From NCBI RefSeq assembly GCF_000518765.1, contig NZ_JAEF01000015.1:62001-126000 (forward strand): a stretch of DNA of 64,000 nt, in the 5' to 3' direction. The position numbers and the translations under genes are program-made. The notes under the pieces were generated by a model that did no database searches, was not told where the DNA came from, and saw nothing but the letters and a program-made list of their open reading frames with translations. The stretch comes from Ruminococcus flavefaciens ATCC 19208 (GTDB taxonomy: Bacteria; Bacillota; Clostridia; Oscillospirales; Ruminococcaceae). This document shows positions 8,092-15,690 of this stretch, one piece after another (within the stretch, counting starts at the first letter, position 1; each line of letters begins with the position of its first letter).

Positions 8092-9894
8092 TCAGCTGTC
8101 AAGCTTCAGAACGCTCATAAATGCCTCCTGCGGAACTTCTACTGTTCCCAGCTGGCGCATACGCTTCTTACCTTCCTTCTGCTTTTCAAGAAGCTTCTTC
8201 TTACGTGTGATATCACCGCCGTAGCACTTTGCAAGTACGTCCTTGCGCATTGCCTTTACTGTCTCACGGGCAATTATCTTTCCGCCGATAGCTGCCTGTA
8301 TCGGTACCTCAAACATCTGGCGCGGAATGTTTTCTTTAAGCTTTTCTGCTATCTTACGTGCTCTGGAATATGCCTTGTCGGTGTGGATTATGAAGCTAAG
8401 GGCATCAACGATATCGCCGTTGAGGAGTATATCCAGCTTGACAAGCTTGCTGGGCACATATCCCATCATCTCATAGTCAAATGAAGCATAGCCCTTTGTA
8501 CGTGATTTCAGTACGTCAAAGAAGTCGTACACTATCTCATTCAACGGCAGCTCGTAGTGAAGCTCAACACGGGTATCATCAAGATACTTCATGTCTTTGA
8601 ATACACCTCGTCTGTCCTGACAAAGCTCCATGATATTTCCTACGTAGTCCGACGGTGCAAGAATGCTTGCCTTTACCATAGGCTCTTCTGCCACCTGTAT
8701 GACCGCAGGGTCAGGGTAGTTTGTAGGGTTGTCGATATACTGAACCTCACCGTTGGTAAGTGTTACCTTGTAGATAACCGACGGTGCTGTTGTGATAAGG
8801 TCGAGGTTATACTCGCGCTCAAGTCGCTCCTGTATTATCTCCATGTGGAGAAGTCCTAAGAAGCCGCAGCGGAAACCAAATCCGAGGGCAATAGATGTCT
8901 CAGGCTCGAAGGAAAGCGATGCATCGTTGAGCTGGAGCTTTTCAAGCGCTTCGCGGAGGTCGCCGTATTTTGCTCCGTCAGCAGGATAAATACCCGAGAA
9001 TACCATAGGATTTACCTTGCGGTATCCGGGGAGAGGCTCATCACATGGGCATTCGTCATTAGTTACGGTATCGCCTACCTGTGTATCGCCGATGCTCTTG
9101 ATAGATGCAGCTATATATCCAACTTCGCCTGCTTCAAGGCTGCCGTTGTTCACAAGGTTGGTAGCGTCCATGAAGCCTGCCTCAACTACGTTGAAAACAG
9201 CTCCTGTAGCCATAAGGCGGATATTGTCCCCCACCTTGACTCTTCCTTCTTTTACGCGGACATAAATGATAACGCCCTTGTATGAGTCGTAATAGCTGTC
9301 GAAAATAAGAGCTTTCAGCGGCTTTTCGGGATCGCCCTGAGGTGCAGGGATATCGGTAACTATCTTTTCAAGGACTTCCTCGATATTTATGCCCATTTTC
9401 GCTGATATCTTAGGTGCGTCCATTGCAGGTATACCGATGACGTTCTCCACCTCGTTGCATACTCTCTCAGGGTCTGCGGAGGGGAGATCTATCTTGTTTA
9501 CTACAGGTACGACTTCGAGGTCGTGCTCGATAGCAAGGTAAGTATTTGCAAGTGTCTGTGCCTCTATACCCTGTGATGCGTCAACTACAAGGATAGCGCC
9601 CTCACAGGCTGCAAGTGAACGTGATACCTCATAGTTAAAGTCAACGTGACCGGGAGTGTCGATGAGGTTGAATATATAGTCCTCACCGTCCTTAGCTGTG
9701 TACTTCAGACGGACTGCACGGGCTTTTATAGTGATGCCGCGCTCACGCTCGATGTCCATATTGTCGAGAAGCTGATCCTCCATGTCACGAATGGCAACAG
9801 TCTCGGTCTTTTCGAGAATACGGTCGGCAAGAGTGGACTTGCCGTGATCTATATGTGCTATAATACAGAAATTTCTGATCTTGTCGTTAGCCAA
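8092..9894 (-). CDS. lepA: Elongation factor 4 (LepA)
   Basis: A 600-residue translational GTPase that acts on ribosomes and influences initiation and elongation under stress. The G domain shows [13 protein letters not shown] (G1), [12 protein letters not shown] (G2), DTPGH (G3) and VNKIDLP (G4). EF-G-like domains and the LepA-specific C-terminal domain ([15 protein letters not shown]) follow. I place the start at TTG 9894 (LANDKIRNF), because SD AAGAGGT lies 7 nt before it and would sit inside the coding region of the longer form starting at 9912. Length matches the family. A consensus promoter lies at 9931-9959. Confidence 0.97.
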   Translation of the reverse strand: MANDKIRNFCIIAHIDHGKSTLADRILEKTETVAIRDMEDQLLDNMDIERERGITIKARAVRLKYTAKDGEDYIFNLIDTPGHVDFNYEVSRSLAACEGAILVVDASQGIEAQTLANTYLAIEHDLEVVPVVNKIDLPSADPERVCNEVENVIGIPAMDAPKISAKMGINIEEVLEKIVTDIPAPQGDPEKPLKALIFDSYYDSYKGVIIYVRVKEGRVKVGDNIRLMATGAVFNVVEAGFMDATNLVNNGSLEAGEVGYIAASIKSIGDTQVGDTVTNDECPCDEPLPGYRKVNPMVFSGIYPADGAKYGDLREALEKLQLNDASLSFEPETSIALGFGFRCGFLGLLHMEIIQERLEREYNLDLITTAPSVIYKVTLTNGEVQYIDNPTNYPDPAVIQVAEEPMVKASILAPSDYVGNIMELCQDRRGVFKDMKYLDDTRVELHYELPLNEIVYDFFDVLKSRTKGYASFDYEMMGYVPSKLVKLDILLNGDIVDALSFIIHTDKAYSRARKIAEKLKENIPRQMFEVPIQAAIGGKIIARETVKAMRKDVLAKCYGGDITRKKKLLEKQKEGKKRMRQLGTVEVPQEAFMSVLKLDS

Positions 9895-9930
9895 TGTTTT
9901 ACCTCTTTTCAAACATAATTACTCATTATG

Positions 9931-9959
9931 ATTATACCAGAAATCCCGTGGTTTGTAAA
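9931..9959 (-). promoter_or_regulatory. Sigma-A type promoter for lepA
   Basis: On the minus strand, TTTACA (9954-9959) and TATAAT (9931-9936) are separated by 17 bp, about 35 nt before the TTG start. It lies just downstream of the GH5 terminator, so lepA has its own transcript. Confidence 0.8.
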
Positions 9960-9975
9960 GTATTTTTTGAAGTAT

Positions 9976-10003
9976 AAAAAACGGCACGGTAAATACCGTG
10001 CCG
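9976..10003 (-). terminator. Rho-independent terminator after the GH5 gene
   Basis: A 10-bp stem CGGCACGGTA/TACCGTGCCG with a 2-base spacer is followed on the minus strand by TTTTTT (9976-9981). Confidence 0.92.
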
Positions 10004-10012
10004 CAGTTCTTA

Positions 10013-11926
10013 TTAAGCTTTAGGGGTAAGATCAGTACGCTTTCCGAGTAAGAAAAGCTGTATCTCAAGAGCATCACCGTTTGTAACGCTGCCGTTATTG
10101 TTTACAACAGAACCGTATTTAAGTCCTGCTGCTGTGATATGATTCTTGTCAGTACCGTTCACACCGTATTTATTAGGATTTGCAAGGCTCTGCATGATGA
10201 GAACAACGTCTGACATATCTACTGTGCCGTCACCGTTAGCATCGCCCCATACTCCGTCAGTATCAATAACGCTCGTTGTTGTCTGAGGAGTTGTTACTGT
10301 AGTCGAAGTTGTTGCAGAAGTAGTTGTCTTGCTTGTTGTAGTAGTTGTAGTTGTTTCAGTTGTGGTCTTGCTCGTTGTTGCAGAAGTTGTTGTAGTGGTG
10401 GTAGTTACAGGCTTTGTAGTAGTTGTTGTCTTTGGAACAACTATGCCGCTGCCATTTGTACCGCCGTCCATATTGCTGCCCTCGCCCGAAGCTACAAAGT
10501 CACCAAGCGAAACGCCGTTGCCTGCTGTTCCGAGCGGGATCTTGTGGTCAAGGCTTATGAACTTGCCGCTCTTTGTCTGCCAGAGTGAAGGCTCTACGAA
10601 TTCGTACTTCTCGTCGTCCCACTTCTGGAAGTTATCGTACATGAGTCCGCCTGTATCAGAGGAGTTCTCATTGAAGCACCAGAATGTGTGGTGGATACGC
10701 TTCTTTATCATGTAGTCACGAAGAGTTGTGAGCCAGTGAGTATTTGCACCTGACGGATCATTTACCTTGTCTATGAAGCCACCCCATTCGCCCATGAGCA
10801 GCGGAGCTTTATGTTCTTCTACGAGATATGCCCATGTGTCGTACCAGTATTCTTTAAGGAGAGACTCCTCATCGAACTTATAGCTTGTCCAGTTCGGCTT
10901 TGTGCCTGTTAAGTGGAACCACTCCTGCTCATATACGAACGGACCGTAATCATGCGGAGAATAAACCAGCTGGCTCTGATGCTCGCCTAAGTCTACGGGG
11001 AAATCCTTTACACCGCGGAAGTTAGCTCCCCACCATGCGCCGTAATACGGCTGATATTCGGACTCACCATAGTGAGCGTAGTCGGTAGAAGGCGAGTTCC
11101 AGTCATAGCCCTTTTCGATCTTCGGGTATACCTCGATACCCTCTACCATTATAAGAAGATTAGGGTTCTTGTCAAGACAAGCCTTAGCACCCTTTTCAGC
11201 GCCGTAACGCCAGTTATTGGCATCGGAGGAACCATCCCATTTTGCAAAGCTTCCCTCGTCTTTTTTGCCGTGAGGCTCGTTCTTTAAGTCGATAGCGATA
11301 ACGGTATCGTCGTCCTTGTAGTAGTCCGCGAACCATGCAAGTGCATCGAGCCAGTCCTTTTCGCTGAAGCTGCTGTCGTACCATAGCGGGAAGTTATGAC
11401 CTGCGGAATTAGTGGTAGCGCAGTGGATATCCATCATTATCTTGATGCCGTCCTCTCTGCACCATTCAACTACCTTGTTCCAGATGTCGAAGCTGTACAT
11501 AGGAGTACCGCCCTCAACTCCCTCAACAGTAAGCTCAGGGTTCTTGTACTCGTTGAGCTTGATTATGGGATCGGGCTTCCCTGCCTTCCACTGGAGAAGT
11601 ATCTCTGTGGACATAGGTACACGGAGAAGATTGAATCCGTGATCTGCAATAAGATCAAGACAGTCATGAACGTTTGCCGACCATGCACCGTCAAAGATCT
11701 GGCTTCCTACGTTGTAGCCGAACCAGTTTACACCTGTCAGCCATACCTCATTGCCGTTCATATCAACGATCTGTGCTTTATCATTGACATGGAGCCAGTC
11801 ATCGTGGTACTCGTCGGGAGCAGCCAGTGCGATAGTCGCTCTCTCGGGAAGCTGATTTAAAGCAGGAATGAATACTGCGGCAGCTGCTGAAACTGCTGCC
11901 AGCCTCTTAAAAAATGATTTTGACAT
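10013..11926 (-). CDS. GH5 endoglucanase with C-terminal dockerin
   Basis: A 637-residue secreted cellulase that would cut internal beta-1,4-glucan bonds. A signal peptide spans about 1-35. The GH5 barrel spans about 45-460, with acid/base E217 in DLKNEPHG and nucleophile E380 in LLMGEWGG. A Thr/Ser/Lys linker (about 500-553) leads to a dockerin (about 559-632): first Ca loop GDANGDGTVDMSD, then the VLIMQSLANPNKYG insert and second loop NGDALEIQLFLL. ATG 11926 follows SD GAGAGGGG; the 32 residues before it in the open frame lie over the promoter. The dockerin implies attachment to a cellulosome scaffoldin. Substrate range beyond cellulose is not visible. Confidence 0.95.
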   Translation of the reverse strand: MSKSFFKRLAAVSAAAAVFIPALNQLPERATIALAAPDEYHDDWLHVNDKAQIVDMNGNEVWLTGVNWFGYNVGSQIFDGAWSANVHDCLDLIADHGFNLLRVPMSTEILLQWKAGKPDPIIKLNEYKNPELTVEGVEGGTPMYSFDIWNKVVEWCREDGIKIMMDIHCATTNSAGHNFPLWYDSSFSEKDWLDALAWFADYYKDDDTVIAIDLKNEPHGKKDEGSFAKWDGSSDANNWRYGAEKGAKACLDKNPNLLIMVEGIEVYPKIEKGYDWNSPSTDYAHYGESEYQPYYGAWWGANFRGVKDFPVDLGEHQSQLVYSPHDYGPFVYEQEWFHLTGTKPNWTSYKFDEESLLKEYWYDTWAYLVEEHKAPLLMGEWGGFIDKVNDPSGANTHWLTTLRDYMIKKRIHHTFWCFNENSSDTGGLMYDNFQKWDDEKYEFVEPSLWQTKSGKFISLDHKIPLGTAGNGVSLGDFVASGEGSNMDGGTNGSGIVVPKTTTTTKPVTTTTTTTSATTSKTTTETTTTTTTSKTTTSATTSTTVTTPQTTTSVIDTDGVWGDANGDGTVDMSDVVLIMQSLANPNKYGVNGTDKNHITAAGLKYGSVVNNNGSVTNGDALEIQLFLLGKRTDLTPKA

Positions 11927-11980
11927 ATTAAGACCCCTCTCAATATAAATTTTCAGCAATTTTACGAAATTGTCAACATC

Positions 11981-12009
11981 ATTATAACCCATTTTGTCCT
12001 GATTGTCAA
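11981..12009 (-). promoter_or_regulatory. Consensus sigma-A promoter for the GH5 gene
   Basis: TTGACA (12004-12009) and TATAAT (11981-11986) on the minus strand are separated by 17 bp, a full consensus match. The 5' leader would be about 50 nt. A second TTGACA overlaps the predicted start region near 11971-11976. Confidence 0.85.
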
Positions 12010-12117
12010 CGATATTTTGCATATTTCAGCAATAATCAGTCATTTGCCTGCCGCTGCCGCAAGTGTTGGTGCAGGAGTTTTTTCTGACTTTGACTTTGCA
12101 TGAAAAAACATGAGGTT

Positions 12118-12777
12118 TCAGCTCAGAAGCTCCTCCCTCATTTGTGTGAGGAGCTTCTTTTCGCGTCTTGACACCTGCACCTGCGTCATACCAAGTGCCT
12201 TTGCGGTCTTTGACTGAGTTAACCCCTTGAAGTATCTCAGCTCAAGAAGTGCTCTGTCATTTGGTTCGAGCCGTGACATTATCTGGCGCAGGGCAAGCAG
12301 ATCGGTTATGCTCTCGTCGGGGGACTCCGTAGGGATATCAGTCTGCCCCTCGTCATCGTCACCTGCTGTAAGAGATATGAGGGGCTGGCTCACGCATAAC
12401 GCCTCGGATACGTCGCTTTCTTTTGCACCGGAAAGCTGTGCAAGCTCCGTGATAGTCGGCTCTCTCATCTCACGCTGTCGGAAATCCTCGCAAAGCCTTT
12501 GCAGACGCAGGGAAAGCTCTTTCAGACCGCGGCTGACGCGGATAGCTCCGCCGTCGCGGAAAAGCCGCTTTATCTCACCGAGTATCACAGGTACGGCATA
12601 GGTTGAGAACTTCACTCCACGTCCGCTGTCAAATGCTTTTACCGCTTTGAGCAGTCCGATACATCCTGCTGAATACAGGTCATCGTACTCTATGCCCCGT
12701 CCGCGGAAGCGGTTTGCGCAGAGGTGTACAAGTCCCAGATTTTCTTCCGCAACAGGCTTCTTTGTTTCAGTCTCCAT
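12118..12777 (-). CDS. sigF: Sporulation sigma factor SigF
   Basis: A 219-residue sigma-70 family factor. Region 2 reads NLGLVHLCANRFRGRGIEYD and DLYSAGCIGLLKAVKAFDSG, with FSTYAVPVILGEIKR typical of the SigF/SigG group. Region 4 (LEPNDRALLELRYFKGLTQ and the TQVQVSRREKKLL helix-turn-helix) is complete. It is shorter than B. subtilis SigF (255 residues), mainly at the N-terminus. In spore formers SigF is the first forespore-specific sigma factor, held inactive by SpoIIAB. It overlaps spoIIAB by 11 nt. Identity is firm from the operon order spoIIAA-spoIIAB-sigF. Confidence 0.95.
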   Translation of the reverse strand: METETKKPVAEENLGLVHLCANRFRGRGIEYDDLYSAGCIGLLKAVKAFDSGRGVKFSTYAVPVILGEIKRLFRDGGAIRVSRGLKELSLRLQRLCEDFRQREMREPTITELAQLSGAKESDVSEALCVSQPLISLTAGDDDEGQTDIPTESPDESITDLLALRQIMSRLEPNDRALLELRYFKGLTQSKTAKALGMTQVQVSRREKKLLTQMREELLS

Positions 12778-13204
12778 GTGCTGAAAGCCTCTTTCTCATG
12801 ATGACGGTAGTACCTTTGTCGGGAGTGCTCTTCACTTTAAGCCTGTCCATGAAGGACTGCATCACCGAAAAGCCCAGTCCCGAACGCTCTTCCTCGGGAG
12901 CTGTGGTGAAAAGCGGCTCCATCGCCTGCTCCACATCTTCTATACCGCAGCCCTTATCCTTGACTCTTATGTATATCACTCTTTCGGGCAGCAGCCGCAC
13001 TGTAAGCTCGATATTCCCCTTTTTATGCCTGTAGCCGTGGACTACCGCATTAGTCACTGCTTCCGATACTGCTGTCCGTATGTCGGAAAGCTCCTCCACA
13101 GTTGGGTCTGCCTGTATCAGAAATGATGACACCACTGCTCTTGCTGCCCCCTCGTTTACCGAAAGTGACGGCATGGTGAATTTTATCTCGTTGAGTATTT
13201 CCAT
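12767..13204 (-). CDS. spoIIAB: Anti-sigma-F factor and serine kinase SpoIIAB
   Basis: A 145-residue GHKL-fold kinase. The N-box is AVSEAVTNAVVHGY, followed by the ATP lid VKDKGCGIEDVEQAMEPLF and GLGFSVMQSFMD. In known systems it binds SigF and phosphorylates SpoIIAA. Length equals the family norm. SD AAGGAGAA precedes the start. It begins 12 nt after spoIIAA and overlaps sigF. All ATP-binding motifs look intact, so it is not evidently decayed. Confidence 0.95.
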   Translation of the reverse strand: MEILNEIKFTMPSLSVNEGAARAVVSSFLIQADPTVEELSDIRTAVSEAVTNAVVHGYRHKKGNIELTVRLLPERVIYIRVKDKGCGIEDVEQAMEPLFTTAPEEERSGLGFSVMQSFMDRLKVKSTPDKGTTVIMRKRLSAHGD

Positions 13205-13216
13205 TTTTCTTCTCCT

Positions 13217-13522
13217 TTATCGTATTTTTACTATCCTCTCTATGCCCGAAAGCTTCAGCACACGTCTTATGTATGGCTGCGGATTGCGGACCTCAAGTGC
13301 GCCGCCGCACTCCTTCATCAGCTTGCTCCTGCCCATTATAAGTCCTATGCCCGAGCTGTCCATAAAGGTTATGCCGCCGAAGTCTATGGCAAGCTGCCGC
13401 GGCTGTGCGCTGACTATGAAGCGGTCAAGCTCTGCGCGGAGCTCCTTTGCGTTGTGGTGGTCAATTTCACCGCTGAGAGTGGCAATTGCCGTTCCATTCT
13501 CACTTTTTATATCTATTTTCAA
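13217..13522 (-). CDS. spoIIAA: Anti-anti-sigma factor SpoIIAA
   Basis: A 101-residue STAS-domain protein. The phosphorylation site lies in TFMDSSGIGLIMGR with serines at 56 and 57, matching the conserved Ser of B. subtilis SpoIIAA. When dephosphorylated it releases SigF from SpoIIAB. It is the first gene of the operon, with SD AAAGGAGGT before the ATG and an extended -10 element upstream. Confidence 0.94.
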   Translation of the reverse strand: MKIDIKSENGTAIATLSGEIDHHNAKELRAELDRFIVSAQPRQLAIDFGGITFMDSSGIGLIMGRSKLMKECGGALEVRNPQPYIRRVLKLSGIERIVKIR

Positions 13523-13567
13523 TGCTGTACCTCCTTTTCGCTGCCCTTTGCAGCCTTTTCATGCCTC

Positions 13568-13573
13568 ATTATA
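13568..13573 (-). promoter_or_regulatory. Possible extended -10 of the spoIIA operon
   Basis: TGGTATAAT on the minus strand gives TG-N-TATAAT about 45 nt before spoIIAA. No good -35 lies at 16-18 bp, and I found no clear sigma-H motif. It could therefore be a sigma-A extended -10 promoter. Confidence 0.5.
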
Positions 13574-13645
13574 CCACTGCATGATGCAGGATTTTGTCGA
13601 AACTCACACCCTGTAAGTGTTTTTCTGAAAAAAGCATAAAATAAG

Positions 13646-13674
13646 TTGCAAGTCGGTTCCAATAATGCTATAAT
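13646..13674 (+). promoter_or_regulatory. Sigma-A type promoter for the EFR1/flavin reductase pair
   Basis: TTGCAA (13646-13651) and TATAAT (13669-13674) are separated by 17 bp. The leader is about 23 nt. Confidence 0.8.
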
Positions 13675-13703
13675 GGATTAGCAACTGTTTTAGGAGGAAT
13701 AAT

Positions 13704-14525
13704 ATGATATTATATTTCTCAGCTACGGGAAATACGGAGTTTCTGGCTTCCGAGCTTGCAAAAAAGACAGGCGATGAGTGCCTTAATCTCCTTAAAAGGA
13801 TAAAAAATAAGGACTACTCCGAGATACGCTCGGATAAGCCCTTCGTTATATGTGCTCCCGTGTATGTATGCGAAATGCCGCGCTTTTTCAGTGATTACAT
13901 AAAAAAAGTGCCGCTGAAGGGCAGCAAAGACGTATATTTCATCGTCAACAGTGCAGGCTACGGCGGTATATCGGGATATCTTGCCAAAAAGATAGCAAGG
14001 CACAAGAAGCTGTGCTTCAAGGGATATAACGAGATAGTAATGCCGCGTAATTACTTTATCAGCCATTATCCCGTGCAGACAAAGGAAGAAATAAAGGAGC
14101 GTCTTGACAACGCCTGTGAGAAAGTGAACGAGATCGCAGATAAGATCAGAAAGGGCGAAAAGCTGCAATCGCGGTATATCTTCCTGTTTGAAAAGATAAT
14201 CACTATCCCCTTCAATCCCGTATGGTCAAAGTACAAGATGAAAGCAAAGGACTTTTTCACCACCGACAGCTGTATCGGCTGCGGCAAATGTGCGAGAGTA
14301 TGTCCGCTGAACAATATCATCATAAAGAACAAAAAGCCTGTATGGGGCGATACCTGCACACACTGCATGGCGTGTATCGGAAACTGTCCGAAGGACGCGA
14401 TATTTTACGGAACAGTCACCCGTGAAAAGGGAAAATACAACCTCAGAGACTACAAGTATCTCATCGGCGGCAGTCAGTCGTCGCCTGTAAAAAACAAGGA
14501 TCACCAAAGGAGAAAAAATGGCTAA
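13704..14525 (+). CDS. EFR1 family flavodoxin-ferredoxin fusion protein
   Basis: A 273-residue cytoplasmic electron-transfer protein. The N-terminal flavodoxin-like domain (about 1-160) starts with the FMN loop YFSATGNTEFLA. The C-terminal part (about 185-240) holds two 4Fe-4S motifs, CIGCGKCARVCP and CTHCMACIGNCP, spaced as in bacterial 2[4Fe-4S] ferredoxins. The partners are unknown. SD TAGGAGG and a consensus promoter precede ATG 13704. It overlaps the flavin reductase gene by 8 nt, which suggests the two proteins exchange flavin electrons (inference). Confidence 0.9.
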   Translation: MILYFSATGNTEFLASELAKKTGDECLNLLKRIKNKDYSEIRSDKPFVICAPVYVCEMPRFFSDYIKKVPLKGSKDVYFIVNSAGYGGISGYLAKKIARHKKLCFKGYNEIVMPRNYFISHYPVQTKEEIKERLDNACEKVNEIADKIRKGEKLQSRYIFLFEKIITIPFNPVWSKYKMKAKDFFTTDSCIGCGKCARVCPLNNIIIKNKKPVWGDTCTHCMACIGNCPKDAIFYGTVTREKGKYNLRDYKYLIGGSQSSPVKNKDHQRRKNG

Positions 14526-15108
14526 ACAATTCTGGAAGGGCAGCACCCTGCTTGCTCCCGTGCCTGCCGCCCTCGTTACCTGCGGCACTGTGGAAAAAAC
14601 TAACGTCCTCACTATCGGCTGGACGGGTATCGTATGTACGAGACCGCCTATGACCTATATTTCGGTACGTCCCGAACGCTACTCCCACGACATCATCAAG
14701 GAGTCGGGTGAATTCGTCATAAATCTCACTACCTCGGCGATGTGCCGCGAGACTGACTTCTGCGGAGTCAAAAGCGGCAGGGATATGGATAAGCTTGCAG
14801 CCTGCGGCTTTCACGCAGTACCCGCTCAAAAGGTCAGTGCACCCCTTATCGAGGAATGTCCTCTCAGTCTTGAGTGCAGAGTTACGGAGTCAAAGCTTCT
14901 CGGCTCTCATACCATGTTTCTTGCTGAGATAGTCGGTATCGACGCTGATGAAAAATACATCGACAGCAAGGGCAAGCTGAATTTGCAGCAGTGCGGACTT
15001 ATGGCTTTCGCTCACGGTGAGTATTTCGCTATCGGCAGAAAGCTTGGGGATTTCGGCTTCTCCGTCAGAAAAAAGAAAAAGCACCGAAAGCCGCCGAAGA
15101 AGTCATGA
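14518..15108 (+). CDS. Flavin reductase / flavoredoxin family protein
   Basis: A 196-residue FMN-binding split-barrel protein. The N-terminus KGSTLLAPVPAALVTCGT and the strand RPPMTYISVRPERYSHDII are typical of the flavoredoxin branch, as is INLTTSAMCRETDFCG. It has a basic tail (RKKKKHRKPPKKS). SD AAAGGAGA lies inside the upstream EFR1 gene, which it overlaps by 8 nt. Its TGA (15106-15108) abuts the stop of the convergent gene, with no terminator between. It may take electrons from the EFR1 ferredoxin. Confidence 0.88.
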   Translation: MAKQFWKGSTLLAPVPAALVTCGTVEKTNVLTIGWTGIVCTRPPMTYISVRPERYSHDIIKESGEFVINLTTSAMCRETDFCGVKSGRDMDKLAACGFHAVPAQKVSAPLIEECPLSLECRVTESKLLGSHTMFLAEIVGIDADEKYIDSKGKLNLQQCGLMAFAHGEYFAIGRKLGDFGFSVRKKKKHRKPPKKS

Positions 15109-15441
15109 GGAGATATCCTCGATGAACTGCCGCAGCTCACGGTCGGTATCAAAGCTTATACCCTCGCGGAGCTGCTCCCTGTCCATATCGGAAAGCAGTG
15201 ACATATCAACGTCTACATAGATATAAGGCTCATCACTGCCGCAGCGGAACACTACCGCCCGTCCGCCGTACTCGCGGACTGTATATTCGGGCTCTTCCTG
15301 CTCTATGGCAGCCGCTGCAAGCCGCGTTTCGACCTTTTTCCTGCGTACAGCCTGACCAAGTGTGCATATTACCATAAAGGCTGAGACTGTTATGGCAGAA
15401 ACTATGGTAAAATATATTCTCTTTGCACTTCTGTATGTCAT
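15103..15441 (-). CDS. Small exported or membrane protein, BofC C-terminal-like
   Basis: A 112-residue protein with one N-terminal hydrophobic helix (about 7-27). The domain from about 55 on reads VREYGGRAVVFRCGSDEPYI then YVDVDMSLLSDMDREQLREG. This resembles the BofC C-terminal domain family of Clostridia, in which B. subtilis BofC tunes forespore-to-mother-cell signalling. That match is from memory of the pattern and is moderate. ATG 15441 was chosen for SD AAGGGAG just upstream. It is monocistronic, convergent with the flavin reductase gene, and the two CDS overlap by 6 nt. Confidence 0.75.
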   Translation of the reverse strand: MTYRSAKRIYFTIVSAITVSAFMVICTLGQAVRRKKVETRLAAAAIEQEEPEYTVREYGGRAVVFRCGSDEPYIYVDVDMSLLSDMDREQLREGISFDTDRELRQFIEDISS

Positions 15442-15573
15442 ATTTTTACTCCCTTGAAGTATTATCACTCAGGCAGCACCTGTCGGATATTCGCTTAATC
15501 TGTGCGGTGTTGCCTTAATTATTATCGCCCGTTTTTTCGATATTATACAAATTGCCGAATTTTCCGAAAGCTC

Positions 15574-15602
15574 TTAACATTTCATCTCAAACGTGCTATA
15601 AT
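15574..15602 (+). promoter_or_regulatory. Sigma-A type promoter for the PBP gene
   Basis: TTAACA (15574-15579) and TATAAT (15597-15602) are separated by 17 bp, with the transcript starting about 80 nt before ATG 15691. The leader holds an isolated AAAGGAG near 15650-15656, about 35 nt from the start. Confidence 0.8.
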
Positions 15603-15690
15603 ATAAGATGTATATTTATATACATAACCAAATACATATAAAATCTTTGAAAGGAGCCTGCCGCCGCTTTAAGACGGTCATTCTGACAAA

